DNA of 64,000 nucleotides from Verrucomicrobiota bacterium (lineage in GTDB: Bacteria > Verrucomicrobiota > Verrucomicrobiia > CAIQCK01). The DNA lies in the NCBI GenBank assembly GCA_016222825.1, contig JACRQF010000010.1, positions 744,001 through 808,000 on the forward strand. The letters run 5' to 3'. A program made the position numbers and the translations under genes. Below, in pieces: positions 35,843-44,410 of this stretch. The notes under the pieces were generated by a model, which made no database searches, was not told where the DNA came from, and was given only the letters and a program-made list of their open reading frames with translations. Within the stretch, counting starts at the first letter, position 1. Each line of letters begins with the position of its first letter.

Positions 35843-37531
35843 ATGGCCGCCACTGCCGCTCAACTGAACTCACTGGAAATCTCACGCAAGTTCCAATTGT
35901 TGTCGATCACGAAGATCGCCGAAAAACTCGGCCTTTCGGAAGACGACATCGAGATGTATGGCAAGCTCAAGGCGAAGATCATGCCCGCCGTTTACGCCCG
36001 GCTCAAAGACAAGCCGGCGGGCAGTCTGGTTCTCGTCACCGCGATTACGCCAACGCCCGCTGGCGAAGGCAAGACCACGACAAGCATCGGCCTCACCGAC
36101 GCGCTCAACCGGCTCGGCAAGAAGGCGATGGTTTGTCTGCGCGAGCCGTCGGTCGGGCCGTGCTTCGGTGTCAAAGGCGGCGGCACCGGCGGCGGTCGCG
36201 CGCAACTCGCGCCAATGGAGGAAATCAACCTCCACTTCAACGGCGACTTCCACGTCGTCACTTCCGCTCACAACCTCCTCGCCGCGATGCTCGACAACCA
36301 CCTGCATTTCGGCAACGCGCTCAACATTGACGAGCGGCGCATCGTCTGGCGGCGCGTCATTGACATGAACGACCGCTCGCTTCGCAACGCCGTCATCGGC
36401 CTTGGCGGCCACGCGAACGGCTTCCCGCGTGAGTCGGGCTTCGACATCACGCCGGCGTCGGAGATCATGGCCACGCTTTGCTTTGCCGAATCACTGCCCG
36501 ACCTAAAGGAGCGCCTCGGCCGCATCATCGTCGCCTACACCTACGACGGCAAGCCGGTGACCGCGCGCGATCTCAAGGCCGACGGCGCGATGACGGTGCT
36601 GATGCGCTACGGCATCCAGCCGAACCTCGTGCAGACGCTGGAGAACAACCCGGCGTTCGTCCACGGCGGCCCGTTCGCGAACATCGCGCACGGCTGCAAC
36701 AGTGTCACCGCCACGAAGCTCGCGATGCGGCTGGCGGAGTTCACCATCACGGAAGGCGGTTTCGCCGCCGACCTCGGCGCGGAGAAGTTCCTCAACATCA
36801 AGTGCCGCAAAGCCGGCCTGAAGCCCGACGCGGTTGTGCTGGTGGCTACCGTCAAGGCGCTGAAGTTCCACGGCAACGTCAAGGTGGCGGACCTTCCGAA
36901 GCCGGATGTCGCGGCGGTGGAACGCGGCTTGGACAACATGGCCAAGCACGTCGAGAACCTTCAGTCGTTCGGCCTGCCGGTCATCGTCTCGATCAACGTC
37001 TTCAGCACGGACACCGAGCAGGAGATGCAGGCGATTCGCGCGCGTTGCACAAAGCTCGGCGTGCCGGTCGCCACGTCCACGCACTTCGCCGAAGGCGGCA
37101 AGGGCGCGGTCGATCTGGCGCAAATGGTCATCAAGACCGTCGAGGCCGGCAAAGCGAACTTCAAGGTCCTCTATCCCGACGAAATGCCGCTGCTGGAGAA
37201 GATTCGCACGATCGTCCAGAAGATCTACGGCGGCGACGACATTGTGGCCGAGAACAAGATCGTCGAGAAGCTCAAGAAGTTCGAGGAGGCCGGCTACAAG
37301 AACTTCCCGGTCTGCATGGCCAAGACGCAGCTTTCGCTCTCCGCCGACCCGAATCTCCGCGGCCGGCCGCGCGGGTTCGTCGTCCATATCCGTGACGTGA
37401 AGCTCAGCACCGGCCCCGGCTTCGTGGTGGTGTTGCTCGGCGACATCATGACGATGCCCGGCCTGCCAAAGGTCCCCGCCGCTGAAGCGATGGACGTGGA
37501 CGCGGACGGCAACACTGTCGGCCTGTTTTGA
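35843..37531 (+). CDS. fhs: Formate-tetrahydrofolate ligase
   Basis: 562 residues, normal family length. The ATP-binding loop TPTPAGEGKTTTSIGL lies near residues 67-83. The signature REPSVGPCFGVKGGGTGGGRAQ, INLHFNGDFHVVTSAHNLLAA and NIAHGCNSVTATK follow. It makes 10-formyl-THF from formate and ATP, and can run backwards to yield formate and ATP. A ribosome site (GAAAGGA) precedes the ATG. Its TGA overlaps the ATG of the next gene (TGATG). With MTHFR and the methyltransferase it forms the formate end of the methyl branch. Confidence 0.95.
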   Translation: MAATAAQLNSLEISRKFQLLSITKIAEKLGLSEDDIEMYGKLKAKIMPAVYARLKDKPAGSLVLVTAITPTPAGEGKTTTSIGLTDALNRLGKKAMVCLREPSVGPCFGVKGGGTGGGRAQLAPMEEINLHFNGDFHVVTSAHNLLAAMLDNHLHFGNALNIDERRIVWRRVIDMNDRSLRNAVIGLGGHANGFPRESGFDITPASEIMATLCFAESLPDLKERLGRIIVAYTYDGKPVTARDLKADGAMTVLMRYGIQPNLVQTLENNPAFVHGGPFANIAHGCNSVTATKLAMRLAEFTITEGGFAADLGAEKFLNIKCRKAGLKPDAVVLVATVKALKFHGNVKVADLPKPDVAAVERGLDNMAKHVENLQSFGLPVIVSINVFSTDTEQEMQAIRARCTKLGVPVATSTHFAEGGKGAVDLAQMVIKTVEAGKANFKVLYPDEMPLLEKIRTIVQKIYGGDDIVAENKIVEKLKKFEEAGYKNFPVCMAKTQLSLSADPNLRGRPRGFVVHIRDVKLSTGPGFVVVLLGDIMTMPGLPKVPAAEAMDVDADGNTVGLF

Positions 37532-38754
37532 TGAACCGCTGGCTCATCGCCGGCTTGGGCACGTTGCTGCAACTGTGCCTCGGCTCGGTTTACGCGTGGA
37601 GCTACTTCCAGAAGCCGCTCGTCGAGGGCTACGGCTGGCTCAACACGCAGGTTGCGTGGACGTTCAGCTTCGCCATCGGTTTCCTCGGCCTCGCCGCGGC
37701 GGCGGGCGGCGTCTTGTTGCCGAAACTCGGCCCGCGCAAGCTCGCCGTCACCGGCGCGCTTCTCTACGGTGCGGGCTACCTGCTCGCCGCGCTGGCGCTG
37801 CACCTGAAGATGCTGGCGTTGCTCTGGCTTGGTTACGGCGTCATCGGCGGCATCGGCTTGGGCCTCGGCTATGTCACGCCGGTCGCGACCGTTGCCAAGT
37901 GGTTTCCCGATAAAAAGGGTTTGGTCACTGGCATGGTGGTGATGGGGTTCGGGTTCGGCGCGCTGCTGATGAGCAAGGTGATCGCGCCGGCCCTCGACGC
38001 GATGTTCCAGAATCAACTGCCGTTCACCTTTGCCGGCGCGGGTTTGATCGTCGGCGCGATCGGCGTTGCGGCGGCTGCGGGCCTGCGCAATCCGCCCGAC
38101 ACGCCGCCCGGTTCAGTGACGCTGGACGGCTTGGCGGAAATCCGCTCGCGCCAGTTCGGGCTGATGTGGCTGGTCTTCTTCTGCAACATCGCCGCCGGCA
38201 TCGCCATCATCAGCTTCCAGTCGCCGCTGCTCCAGGACTTGTGGAAGAAGGTGGACCCGGCGATGTCGCCCGCCGCGCTGGCCGCATCCGGCGCGACGTT
38301 GATCGCGGTCAGCTCGGTGTTCAACGGCCTCGGCCGGTTTTTCTGGGGCGGCCTGTCCGACCGGCTGGGTCAACTGACGGTCTTCCGGCTGATGCTGGCG
38401 ACGCAGGTGGTGGCGTTCATTGCGCTGATGATGGTTGGAAATCCGTGGTTGTTTGGCGCGCTGATCTGCTACGTGCTGCTCTGCTACGGCGGCGGCTTCG
38501 GAGTCATGCCGTCTTTCGTGCTGAACACCTTCGGTCCGCGGTTGATGCCGGTGCTTTATGGCTGCATCTTGACCGCGTGGTCCGCCGCGGGCGTTGTTGG
38601 CCCGCAGGTCATTGCGTGGCTTAAGGACCATCACGGCGCGCAAGCCTCGACATACGCTTTCGCTTCTGGGGCCGGCCTTCTCGCGATTGGTTTCCTGCTC
38701 GCCTTGTTTTTGACTGCTGTTCCGCGAGGTGGTAAGACAAGCGGGAATGGCTGA
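37531..38754 (+). CDS. MFS transporter, OxlT-like (oxalate/formate antiporter family)
   Basis: 407 residues from ATG 37531, with 12 predicted membrane segments. The start NRWLIAGLGTLLQLCLGSVYAWSYF and WTFSFAIGFLGLA are typical of the oxalate:formate antiporter subfamily, as are YVTPVATVAKWFPDKKGLVTGMVVMGFGFGA and FWGGLSDRLG. The substrate cannot be told from sequence, but position directly after and overlapping formate-THF ligase makes a C1 acid such as formate, or a methylated substrate precursor, a reasonable guess. Its stop overlaps the next start by eight bases. Confidence 0.85.
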   Translation: MNRWLIAGLGTLLQLCLGSVYAWSYFQKPLVEGYGWLNTQVAWTFSFAIGFLGLAAAAGGVLLPKLGPRKLAVTGALLYGAGYLLAALALHLKMLALLWLGYGVIGGIGLGLGYVTPVATVAKWFPDKKGLVTGMVVMGFGFGALLMSKVIAPALDAMFQNQLPFTFAGAGLIVGAIGVAAAAGLRNPPDTPPGSVTLDGLAEIRSRQFGLMWLVFFCNIAAGIAIISFQSPLLQDLWKKVDPAMSPAALAASGATLIAVSSVFNGLGRFFWGGLSDRLGQLTVFRLMLATQVVAFIALMMVGNPWLFGALICYVLLCYGGGFGVMPSFVLNTFGPRLMPVLYGCILTAWSAAGVVGPQVIAWLKDHHGAQASTYAFASGAGLLAIGFLLALFLTAVPRGGKTSGNG

Positions 38755-40597
38755 TTTTCTAACCACACTGAAGTCGCAACCGTTGCTCACCGACGGTGCG
38801 ATGGGGTCGTATTTGTTTGAGTTGACCGGCCGGCTGTCGGAGACGAACCACGTCTATGAATCGTTCAACGTGGAGCAGCCGGACCTCATCCGCCGGGTTC
38901 ATCGGGATTATCTGGCGGCGGGCGCGCAATGCCTGAAGGCCAACACCTTCGGCGCGAACAGGCATCAACTGCGGCAATTCGGACTGGAAAAGCGCGTCGC
39001 GGCGCTCAATACCGCCGGCGTCCGCCTGGCGCGCGAAGTCGGAACGGAACCGGTCTTCGTGCTGGCTTCCATCGGCCCGACCGACGAGCCGTTGACCGAA
39101 CCGGCGGCAGTCGCGGAGTGCTACCGGGAACAAATCGAAAGCCTGCTCGCCGCCGGCCCGGATGCGTTGCTGCTGGAGACGTTCAGTTCCCAACGGCAGC
39201 TTGAGTTGCTCATCGAGTTGCTTGGGTCTTTTCCAAAAACGCCACCGATTATCGCGGAGACGACCTGTCGGCCGGAGGTGACGCCGCTCGCGTTCGTCCA
39301 GCGCATGGCGGAGCTTGGCGCTGCCGTGGCCGGGGTCAACTGCTGTTCGCCGTGGGATGCGAGCGCGTTCGTGGACGCGGCGCACGACGCCCCGCTGCCG
39401 CTGGTGGTGATGCCTAACGCCGGCGGCTTCCAGCGCATCGGGAACCGGTTCATGACTTCGGTGAACCCGGAGTTCATCGGCAAGTTTGCGCGAAGTCTGA
39501 TGGACCGCGGCGTGCGGTTGATCGGCGGTTGTTGCGAGGTGCATCCGCCGCACATCCGCGAGATGCACAATTACCTGCGCTCACGCCATGCCGGCATCAC
39601 GGCCGGCGCGGTGCTGGCCCAAACCTCCCGGCCACCCGTCGGCGACGCGGAGAAGAAACAGAACGGGCCGTTCTCGCGCAAGCTCAAGGATAACGAGTTC
39701 GTCGTCAGCGTCGAGGTGTTGCCGCCGCGCGGGACCGACGAGAAGTTGCACGGCAACAAGATCGAGTTCATCCGCCAACTGGCCGAAAGCGGGCTGGCCG
39801 ACTCCGTGGATGTCACCGACGGCTCCCGCGGCATCCCGCTGATGTCGCCGGGCGATTTCATTCTCCTGGTTCGCGAACGGCTGGGGTGGACTGCCGCGAG
39901 CGGCGACCGGCTGGAATTGATACCGCATTTTACAGGCCGCGACCTGAACGTCATGGGCGTGCAGAGCCGGCTCGTCGGCTACCACGCCCATCGCGTCCAC
40001 AATGTGCTTTTCATCACCGGCGACCCGCCCAAGATGTCACCGACTTATCCGCGCTCCACGGCGGTGTTCGACCTCGACTCCGTCGAACTGGTGCGGCTTA
40101 CGCACGCCTGCCTGAACGCCGGCGTGGACTTCGGCGGTGCGCCGTTAGGCAAGCAGGCCGATCCGCGCACGCATTTCACCATCGGCACCGGCTTTGAGCC
40201 GGAAGCGACGGACATGCGCCGCGAAATGGACCGCCTGCGCCAGAAACTCGACAACGGCGCAGATTACATCATGACCCAGCCGGCATTCCGCCCGGAACCG
40301 TTGGACGCGCTGCGACCGTTCCGCTCACAGAACCCGATTCTGGTTGGCGTGATGCTCCTGACGAGCTTTGAGCATGCGCGCCGTGTTGCGCAGGTTCCTG
40401 GTGTGGTCCTGCCAGACGCCATCTTGCAGCGCCTCGCCGCAGCGCCGAACCTCGCTGATCAGGCGAAGATCGGTCGGGAGATTGCCGCTGAGCAAATTCG
40501 CTGGGTTCGGAGCGAAGGTTGGGCCGGCCTTTACCTGATGTCGCCCGCCGGCACGGCTGGCGTGCTGGATGTGCTTCGCGTCGGTTTGGCTTCCTGA
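38747..40597 (+). CDS. yitJ: Homocysteine S-methyltransferase / methylenetetrahydrofolate reductase fusion (YitJ-like)
   Basis: 616 residues from ATG 38747. The N-terminal 300 residues are a homocysteine methyltransferase domain: LLTDGAMGSYLFE, GAQCLKANTFGAN, AGVNCC and the zinc-binding IGGCCEVHPPHI (usual motif GGCCG). The C-terminal 290 residues are an MTHFR domain: VVSVEVLPPRGTD, DSVDVTDG, VLFITGDPP, FTIGTGFEP and ADYIMTQPAF. B. subtilis YitJ has the same fusion. It feeds the operon's one-carbon units into methionine. It is the second MTHFR module in this operon. The start overlaps the transporter's end by eight bases, so it is translationally coupled. Confidence 0.9.
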   Translation: MADFLTTLKSQPLLTDGAMGSYLFELTGRLSETNHVYESFNVEQPDLIRRVHRDYLAAGAQCLKANTFGANRHQLRQFGLEKRVAALNTAGVRLAREVGTEPVFVLASIGPTDEPLTEPAAVAECYREQIESLLAAGPDALLLETFSSQRQLELLIELLGSFPKTPPIIAETTCRPEVTPLAFVQRMAELGAAVAGVNCCSPWDASAFVDAAHDAPLPLVVMPNAGGFQRIGNRFMTSVNPEFIGKFARSLMDRGVRLIGGCCEVHPPHIREMHNYLRSRHAGITAGAVLAQTSRPPVGDAEKKQNGPFSRKLKDNEFVVSVEVLPPRGTDEKLHGNKIEFIRQLAESGLADSVDVTDGSRGIPLMSPGDFILLVRERLGWTAASGDRLELIPHFTGRDLNVMGVQSRLVGYHAHRVHNVLFITGDPPKMSPTYPRSTAVFDLDSVELVRLTHACLNAGVDFGGAPLGKQADPRTHFTIGTGFEPEATDMRREMDRLRQKLDNGADYIMTQPAFRPEPLDALRPFRSQNPILVGVMLLTSFEHARRVAQVPGVVLPDAILQRLAAAPNLADQAKIGREIAAEQIRWVRSEGWAGLYLMSPAGTAGVLDVLRVGLAS

Positions 40598-40682
40598 GCA
40601 TTGCCAGGAACAACGGCAAAAACAGCTTGCCTCGCCGTGTAGCGCCAAGGACTATGCCGCCATGAACTTTAAGGAGCTTTCA

Positions 40683-41471
40683 ATGATGAAGAATATCGTC
40701 TTGGGATTGTGTGCCGTCGCTGTTGCTACGTCGCTTTGCGACACCGCGGCATTTGCTGCGGAGGGCAAGCGCCGCGTTGTGGTCTGGTCCGAATGCACCG
40801 CGCCGAAGGATTTGTATCCGAACGATATCAACGGCGCGGTCGCTGACGCGTTGAAGTCGTTGAAAGGCTGGGAGGTCATCACCGCCAACCTCGACCAGCC
40901 CGACCAGGGCATTAGCGATGAGTTGCTCAAGAGAACGGATGTGCTTGTCTGGTGGGGCCACAAGAAACACGGCAAGGTGGACGACGGGCTGGTGAAACGC
41001 ATCGTCAAGCACGTCAAGGAGGATGGCATGGGGTTCGTCTCGCTCCACTCCGCGCACTACGCAAAGCCGTTCAAGGCGGTGCTGCTGGAGATCGCGAAGC
41101 CGGGCGACGAGGAGATGCAGAAGCGGGTTGGCAGTTGGGGCGCTTACAAGTGCGACAGTGCCGTCAAGGTGATGGTGAAGGACGCCAATCACCCGATCTG
41201 CAAAGGCGTGGAGAAGTGCTTCGATCTTGGCGACACGGAGCGTTACGGAGAGAAGTTCATTGTGCCGGAGCCGGAGGCGGTGCCGTTCGAGTGCGAGTAT
41301 CGTTTCCCGGATGGCCACACGGAGAAGGCGCGGCAGGCACTCTGCTGGACGGTGGGCAAAGGCAAGGTCTTCTATTTCCAGACCGGTCACGAGACCTGCA
41401 AGCACTACTACGAGAAGAACGTGCAGCAGATTCTCCGCAACGGCGTGAAGTGGGCGATGCCGAAGAAGTAG
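40683..41471 (+). CDS. Secreted ThuA-domain protein
   Basis: 262 residues from ATG 40683, preceded by AAGGAG six bases upstream. Earlier in-frame starts overlap the previous gene. The signal peptide ends AAFAAE. The ThuA fold is visible as KRRVVVWSECTAPKDLYPNDI, TDVLVWWGHKKH, GMGFVSLHSAHYAKPF and GKGKVFYFQTGHETCKHYYEKNVQQILRNGVKWA. It belongs to the shorter type common next to Gfo/Idh genes. It converges with the Gfo/Idh gene at 41476, with only four bases between their stops. Confidence 0.87.
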   Translation: MMKNIVLGLCAVAVATSLCDTAAFAAEGKRRVVVWSECTAPKDLYPNDINGAVADALKSLKGWEVITANLDQPDQGISDELLKRTDVLVWWGHKKHGKVDDGLVKRIVKHVKEDGMGFVSLHSAHYAKPFKAVLLEIAKPGDEEMQKRVGSWGAYKCDSAVKVMVKDANHPICKGVEKCFDLGDTERYGEKFIVPEPEAVPFECEYRFPDGHTEKARQALCWTVGKGKVFYFQTGHETCKHYYEKNVQQILRNGVKWAMPKK

Positions 41472-41475
41472 GCTT

Positions 41476-42786
41476 TCAACCTTGCAGCGTCCACGGCGCG
41501 CGCATGGCCCGCGACCGCATCCGGTTCGCGCTGTCGTCGTTGACGAACTCTTCCTTCTCCGGGTTCCACCGCAACTTGCGGCCGAGCAGCATGGCGGCGT
41601 TGCCGATGTGCTGCACCGACGCACAGCGGTGGCCGATTTCCGCCGGGAAATACGGGTCGCGGCGCGACTTCACGCAATCGAGGAAGTTCCGGTGCTCGCC
41701 TGCGGGACAGGTGTAGAGGTGCGTCTCCTCGGGACCGATCGAGCTGGTGAGGATGCGCGGGGAACTGGCTTCGAGCGGTCCGATCCATCCTGTGTTGCCA
41801 ACCCAGCCGTCGGCTCCCTCGAAGCGCAAGCCGACGCCGCCGGTCTCGATGAACATCTTCACGCCGTTGGCGTAGGTGTATTCGAGGTGACATTCGGTCG
41901 CGGTGTTGTAGATGCCGCTCGTGGGAAACTCGCCCCGGCCCTCGACCATAATAGGGCCGGTGCGCTCGGTGTTGTTGCCCCACTGCGCCGTGTCCACGAT
42001 ATGCATGCCCCAGTCGGTCAGGATGCCGCCGGAGTAGTCGTAGTTCCATCGGAAGTTCCAGTGACAACGCGCCGCACAGTAAGGCGCCCAAGGCGCGGGG
42101 CCGAGCCACATGTCATAGTTCAACGTCGTCGGCACTGGCTCCGGCTGCTGCCGTTCGAGCGGAATGTCGCGCCCGCCGCCCGACGGCAGGCCGACGCGGA
42201 TGGTGTGGAGCTTGCCGATGCGCCCGTTGCGCACTAGTTCGGCCATGCGGTGATAGACCGGCAGCCCGCGGTCTTCCGTTGAGGTCTGGAAAATCGCGCC
42301 GTGGCGCTTCACGGTTTCGGTGAGAACGCGCCCTTCTTCGATGGTCAGTGTCGGCTTCTCGGAGATCACGTCTTTGCCCGCGCGGATGGCCATCAACGAA
42401 ATTGGCACGTGCCAGTGGTCCGGCGTGGAAACGCAGATCGCATCAATGTCCTTGCGCGCGATGACCTCGCGGAAATCGCCGTAGGTGGCGCAATCTTCGT
42501 TGCCATAACGTTGATTCACAATCTTCTGCGCCTTCTTGCAGTTGTCGCTGTCCACGTCGCAAACGGCCACAATCTGTGCGTCCGCGTTGGCCAGGAAGCT
42601 TCGCATGTTCATGGCGACGCCATGACCGCCGACACCGACCATGCCGATAGTGACGCGGTTCGAAGGCGACGGCCTTGCGGCAGCGCCGAAGACCGATGAA
42701 GGCAGAATGCTCGGAGCCACAGCGGTTGCGCCGAGGACGGCGGTCTGTTTCAGGAAATGGCGGCGAGAAAGGTTTGCTTGCTTCAT
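41476..42786 (-). CDS. Tat-exported Gfo/Idh/MocA-family oxidoreductase
   Basis: 436 residues. Twin-arginine signal NLSRRHFLKQTAVLG, Rossmann motif VTIGMVGVGGHG with acidic VCDVDSD, STPDHWHVPISL, then the catalytic-type ISEKPTLTI (usual EKP). The C-terminal domain carries GGILTDWGMHIVDTAQWG and ends NRMRSRAMRAPWTLQG, like its paralogue at 18949. It probably oxidises a sugar ring hydroxyl in the periplasm with a tightly bound nicotinamide cofactor. It is the last gene of a four-gene operon (45280 to 41476), four bases after the TIM-barrel gene. With DUF1080 and TIM-barrel partners this points to 3-keto-glycoside processing. Confidence 0.88.
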   Translation of the reverse strand: MKQANLSRRHFLKQTAVLGATAVAPSILPSSVFGAAARPSPSNRVTIGMVGVGGHGVAMNMRSFLANADAQIVAVCDVDSDNCKKAQKIVNQRYGNEDCATYGDFREVIARKDIDAICVSTPDHWHVPISLMAIRAGKDVISEKPTLTIEEGRVLTETVKRHGAIFQTSTEDRGLPVYHRMAELVRNGRIGKLHTIRVGLPSGGGRDIPLERQQPEPVPTTLNYDMWLGPAPWAPYCAARCHWNFRWNYDYSGGILTDWGMHIVDTAQWGNNTERTGPIMVEGRGEFPTSGIYNTATECHLEYTYANGVKMFIETGGVGLRFEGADGWVGNTGWIGPLEASSPRILTSSIGPEETHLYTCPAGEHRNFLDCVKSRRDPYFPAEIGHRCASVQHIGNAAMLLGRKLRWNPEKEEFVNDDSANRMRSRAMRAPWTLQG

Positions 42787-42790
42787 GATG

Positions 42791-43660
42791 TCATTCCTTC
42801 GCGGCGGCGGCCGAGAGCCTCTTCCAGCCGTCCATCGAGTGCTTCAAGTTCTCGTGGGCGTCACCCTTGATGCCGTAGTGTTGCAGACCGATGGGACCGG
42901 TGTAGCCCATCTTCCTCAGCCGGCGGAGCAGTTGAGCCACGTCGTAAGTGCCGCGGTCGAGCGGCTGGATCAGCACCTTCCAATCCTTGCCGTCGGCATC
43001 CGCGCCGTTGATCGAGACGCAGAACAGATGCGGCTCGGCGGCCTTCAGCGTGGCGTTGAGGTCCTTGCCGTCCACCTTCAGCCAGTGGCAGAGATTGAAC
43101 GTCACGCCCAGGTTCTTGCAGCCAGCCTTCTCGGCGAGCCGCACGCCGTCCTCGACGCGGGCCACGTAGAAACCGGTGTGCGGATACATCGCCACGCGCA
43201 AGCCGGCTTCGCGCGCGATGGCGGCGACCTCGCGCAAGGCTTTCACCGCCGCGTCGTCGTTCTCCGTGCTGGAGGCAGGTCGTCCTTTCTCCATGACATA
43301 GAGCCAGAGCATCGTCTCGCGGCCTTTGAGCGCGGCGGCAACCTCCTTCAGCGAGGTGATGGAACCTTCGATAGCCTCCAGCCGCAACGGCACGTAGAGC
43401 GCGAACATCTTCAGCCCGGCCTTGCCGAGCGCGTCGAACCACTGCTTCAGATCGTCCACTCCGCGATAGATCGGCCCGATGCCAGCGTAGCCAAGCTCCT
43501 TGAGCATTGCCACCTGCTCTGCCGGCGTCTGGTGCGTCGCGTCTCGCGTGCCGGTGTCCATCGCGAAGAACGGGTTCGGCAGTGACCGTGCGAGTGCGGC
43601 TGTTGTCACCGCTGCGAAGGCGACGATTGCTGCTGCTGCTTGTTTCCAGTTCATTGACAT
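42791..43660 (-). CDS. Secreted sugar phosphate isomerase/epimerase-like TIM-barrel protein
   Basis: 289 residues with signal peptide (AAAIVAFAAVTTAALA). A second ATG at 43654 fits the AGGAG spacing better and may be the true start. The xylose-isomerase/AP-endonuclease-2-type barrel shows EQVAMLKELGYAGIG, YPHTGFY, VTFNLCHWLKVDG, VSINGAD and YTGPIGLQHYGIKGD, with His/Asp/Glu positions suited to a metal site. An exported member of a normally cytoplasmic family suits free sugars rather than sugar phosphates. It lies 10 bases after the DUF1080 gene and is a clear paralogue of the protein at 44411. Confidence 0.85.
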   Translation of the reverse strand: MSMNWKQAAAAIVAFAAVTTAALARSLPNPFFAMDTGTRDATHQTPAEQVAMLKELGYAGIGPIYRGVDDLKQWFDALGKAGLKMFALYVPLRLEAIEGSITSLKEVAAALKGRETMLWLYVMEKGRPASSTENDDAAVKALREVAAIAREAGLRVAMYPHTGFYVARVEDGVRLAEKAGCKNLGVTFNLCHWLKVDGKDLNATLKAAEPHLFCVSINGADADGKDWKVLIQPLDRGTYDVAQLLRRLRKMGYTGPIGLQHYGIKGDAHENLKHSMDGWKRLSAAAAKE

Positions 43661-43670
43661 TGCTCCTCTC

Positions 43671-44408
43671 CTATTCCGCCAACGGACGAATCCGCAGGTT
43701 GCGATACGCCACCGGGCCGTGGTCGCCCTGAAGCATCAGCGGGCCGATGGGTTTCTCGTCGTTGAAGGTGGACGCGCGTGTCGGACCGGTGACTTCGACG
43801 TTCTCGTGGATGACCTTCCCGTTGTGGACGACTTTCACGAACATCGCGTTCTTCGTCTTCTTGCCGCTCGTGTCGAAGCGGGGCGCGCGGAATGTCACAT
43901 CGAAGCTCTGCCATTCTCCCGGCGCTTTGCTTGCGTTAACGCGCGGCGCGTGGCCTTCGTAGCCGCGTTTCTTGGGGTCCGGCTCTGCGGTGTTCCATCG
44001 TTGGTAGATGCCGCCACAGTCGGAGTATTTCGGATGCTCAACGCGCCAGCTATCGAACACCTGAATCTCGTAGCGGGCCATGAAATAGACGCCGGAATTG
44101 GAACCTCTGGGCACACAGAACTCGACATGCGCCTCGACATCGGCGTGCTCCGTCTTGGTCAGCAGGTTGCCCGTGCGCCCTTTGGGACCGTTGACGATGA
44201 CGCCCTTGCCGTCCTTGATGGTGAACTTGCGCTCGTCCACAGGATCCTTTGCCACGTCGGCAGCGACGCACCATTCGCCCAGCGGCGCGCGCCACGCGCT
44301 GAGGTCGCCTGACTTCAAGGGTTCGATGCAGGCAGCGTCGCCAGTGAGGCCGGTCGCCGGGGCCGCGCACAACAACGCCGCGATGACAAGAAGAGAAGCC
44401 GCGTTCAT
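43671..44408 (-). CDS. Secreted DUF1080 protein (3-keto-disaccharide hydrolase family)
   Basis: 245 residues from ATG 44408. Longer in-frame starts lie inside the previous gene. A short signal peptide precedes a jelly-roll (LamG-like) domain: LLTKTEHADVEAHVEFCVPRGSNSGVYFMARYEIQVFDSW, PGEWQSFDVTFRAPRF, VVHNGKVIHENVEVTGPTR, PLMLQGDHGPVAYRNLRIRPL. The Pfam family name is 3-keto-disaccharide hydrolase. Members cleave glycosides after oxidation at C3, which a neighbouring Gfo/Idh enzyme would provide. It starts two bases after the upstream stop, so it is translationally coupled within the operon. Confidence 0.88.
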   Translation of the reverse strand: MNAASLLVIAALLCAAPATGLTGDAACIEPLKSGDLSAWRAPLGEWCVAADVAKDPVDERKFTIKDGKGVIVNGPKGRTGNLLTKTEHADVEAHVEFCVPRGSNSGVYFMARYEIQVFDSWRVEHPKYSDCGGIYQRWNTAEPDPKKRGYEGHAPRVNASKAPGEWQSFDVTFRAPRFDTSGKKTKNAMFVKVVHNGKVIHENVEVTGPTRASTFNDEKPIGPLMLQGDHGPVAYRNLRIRPLAE

Positions 44409-44410
44409 CA

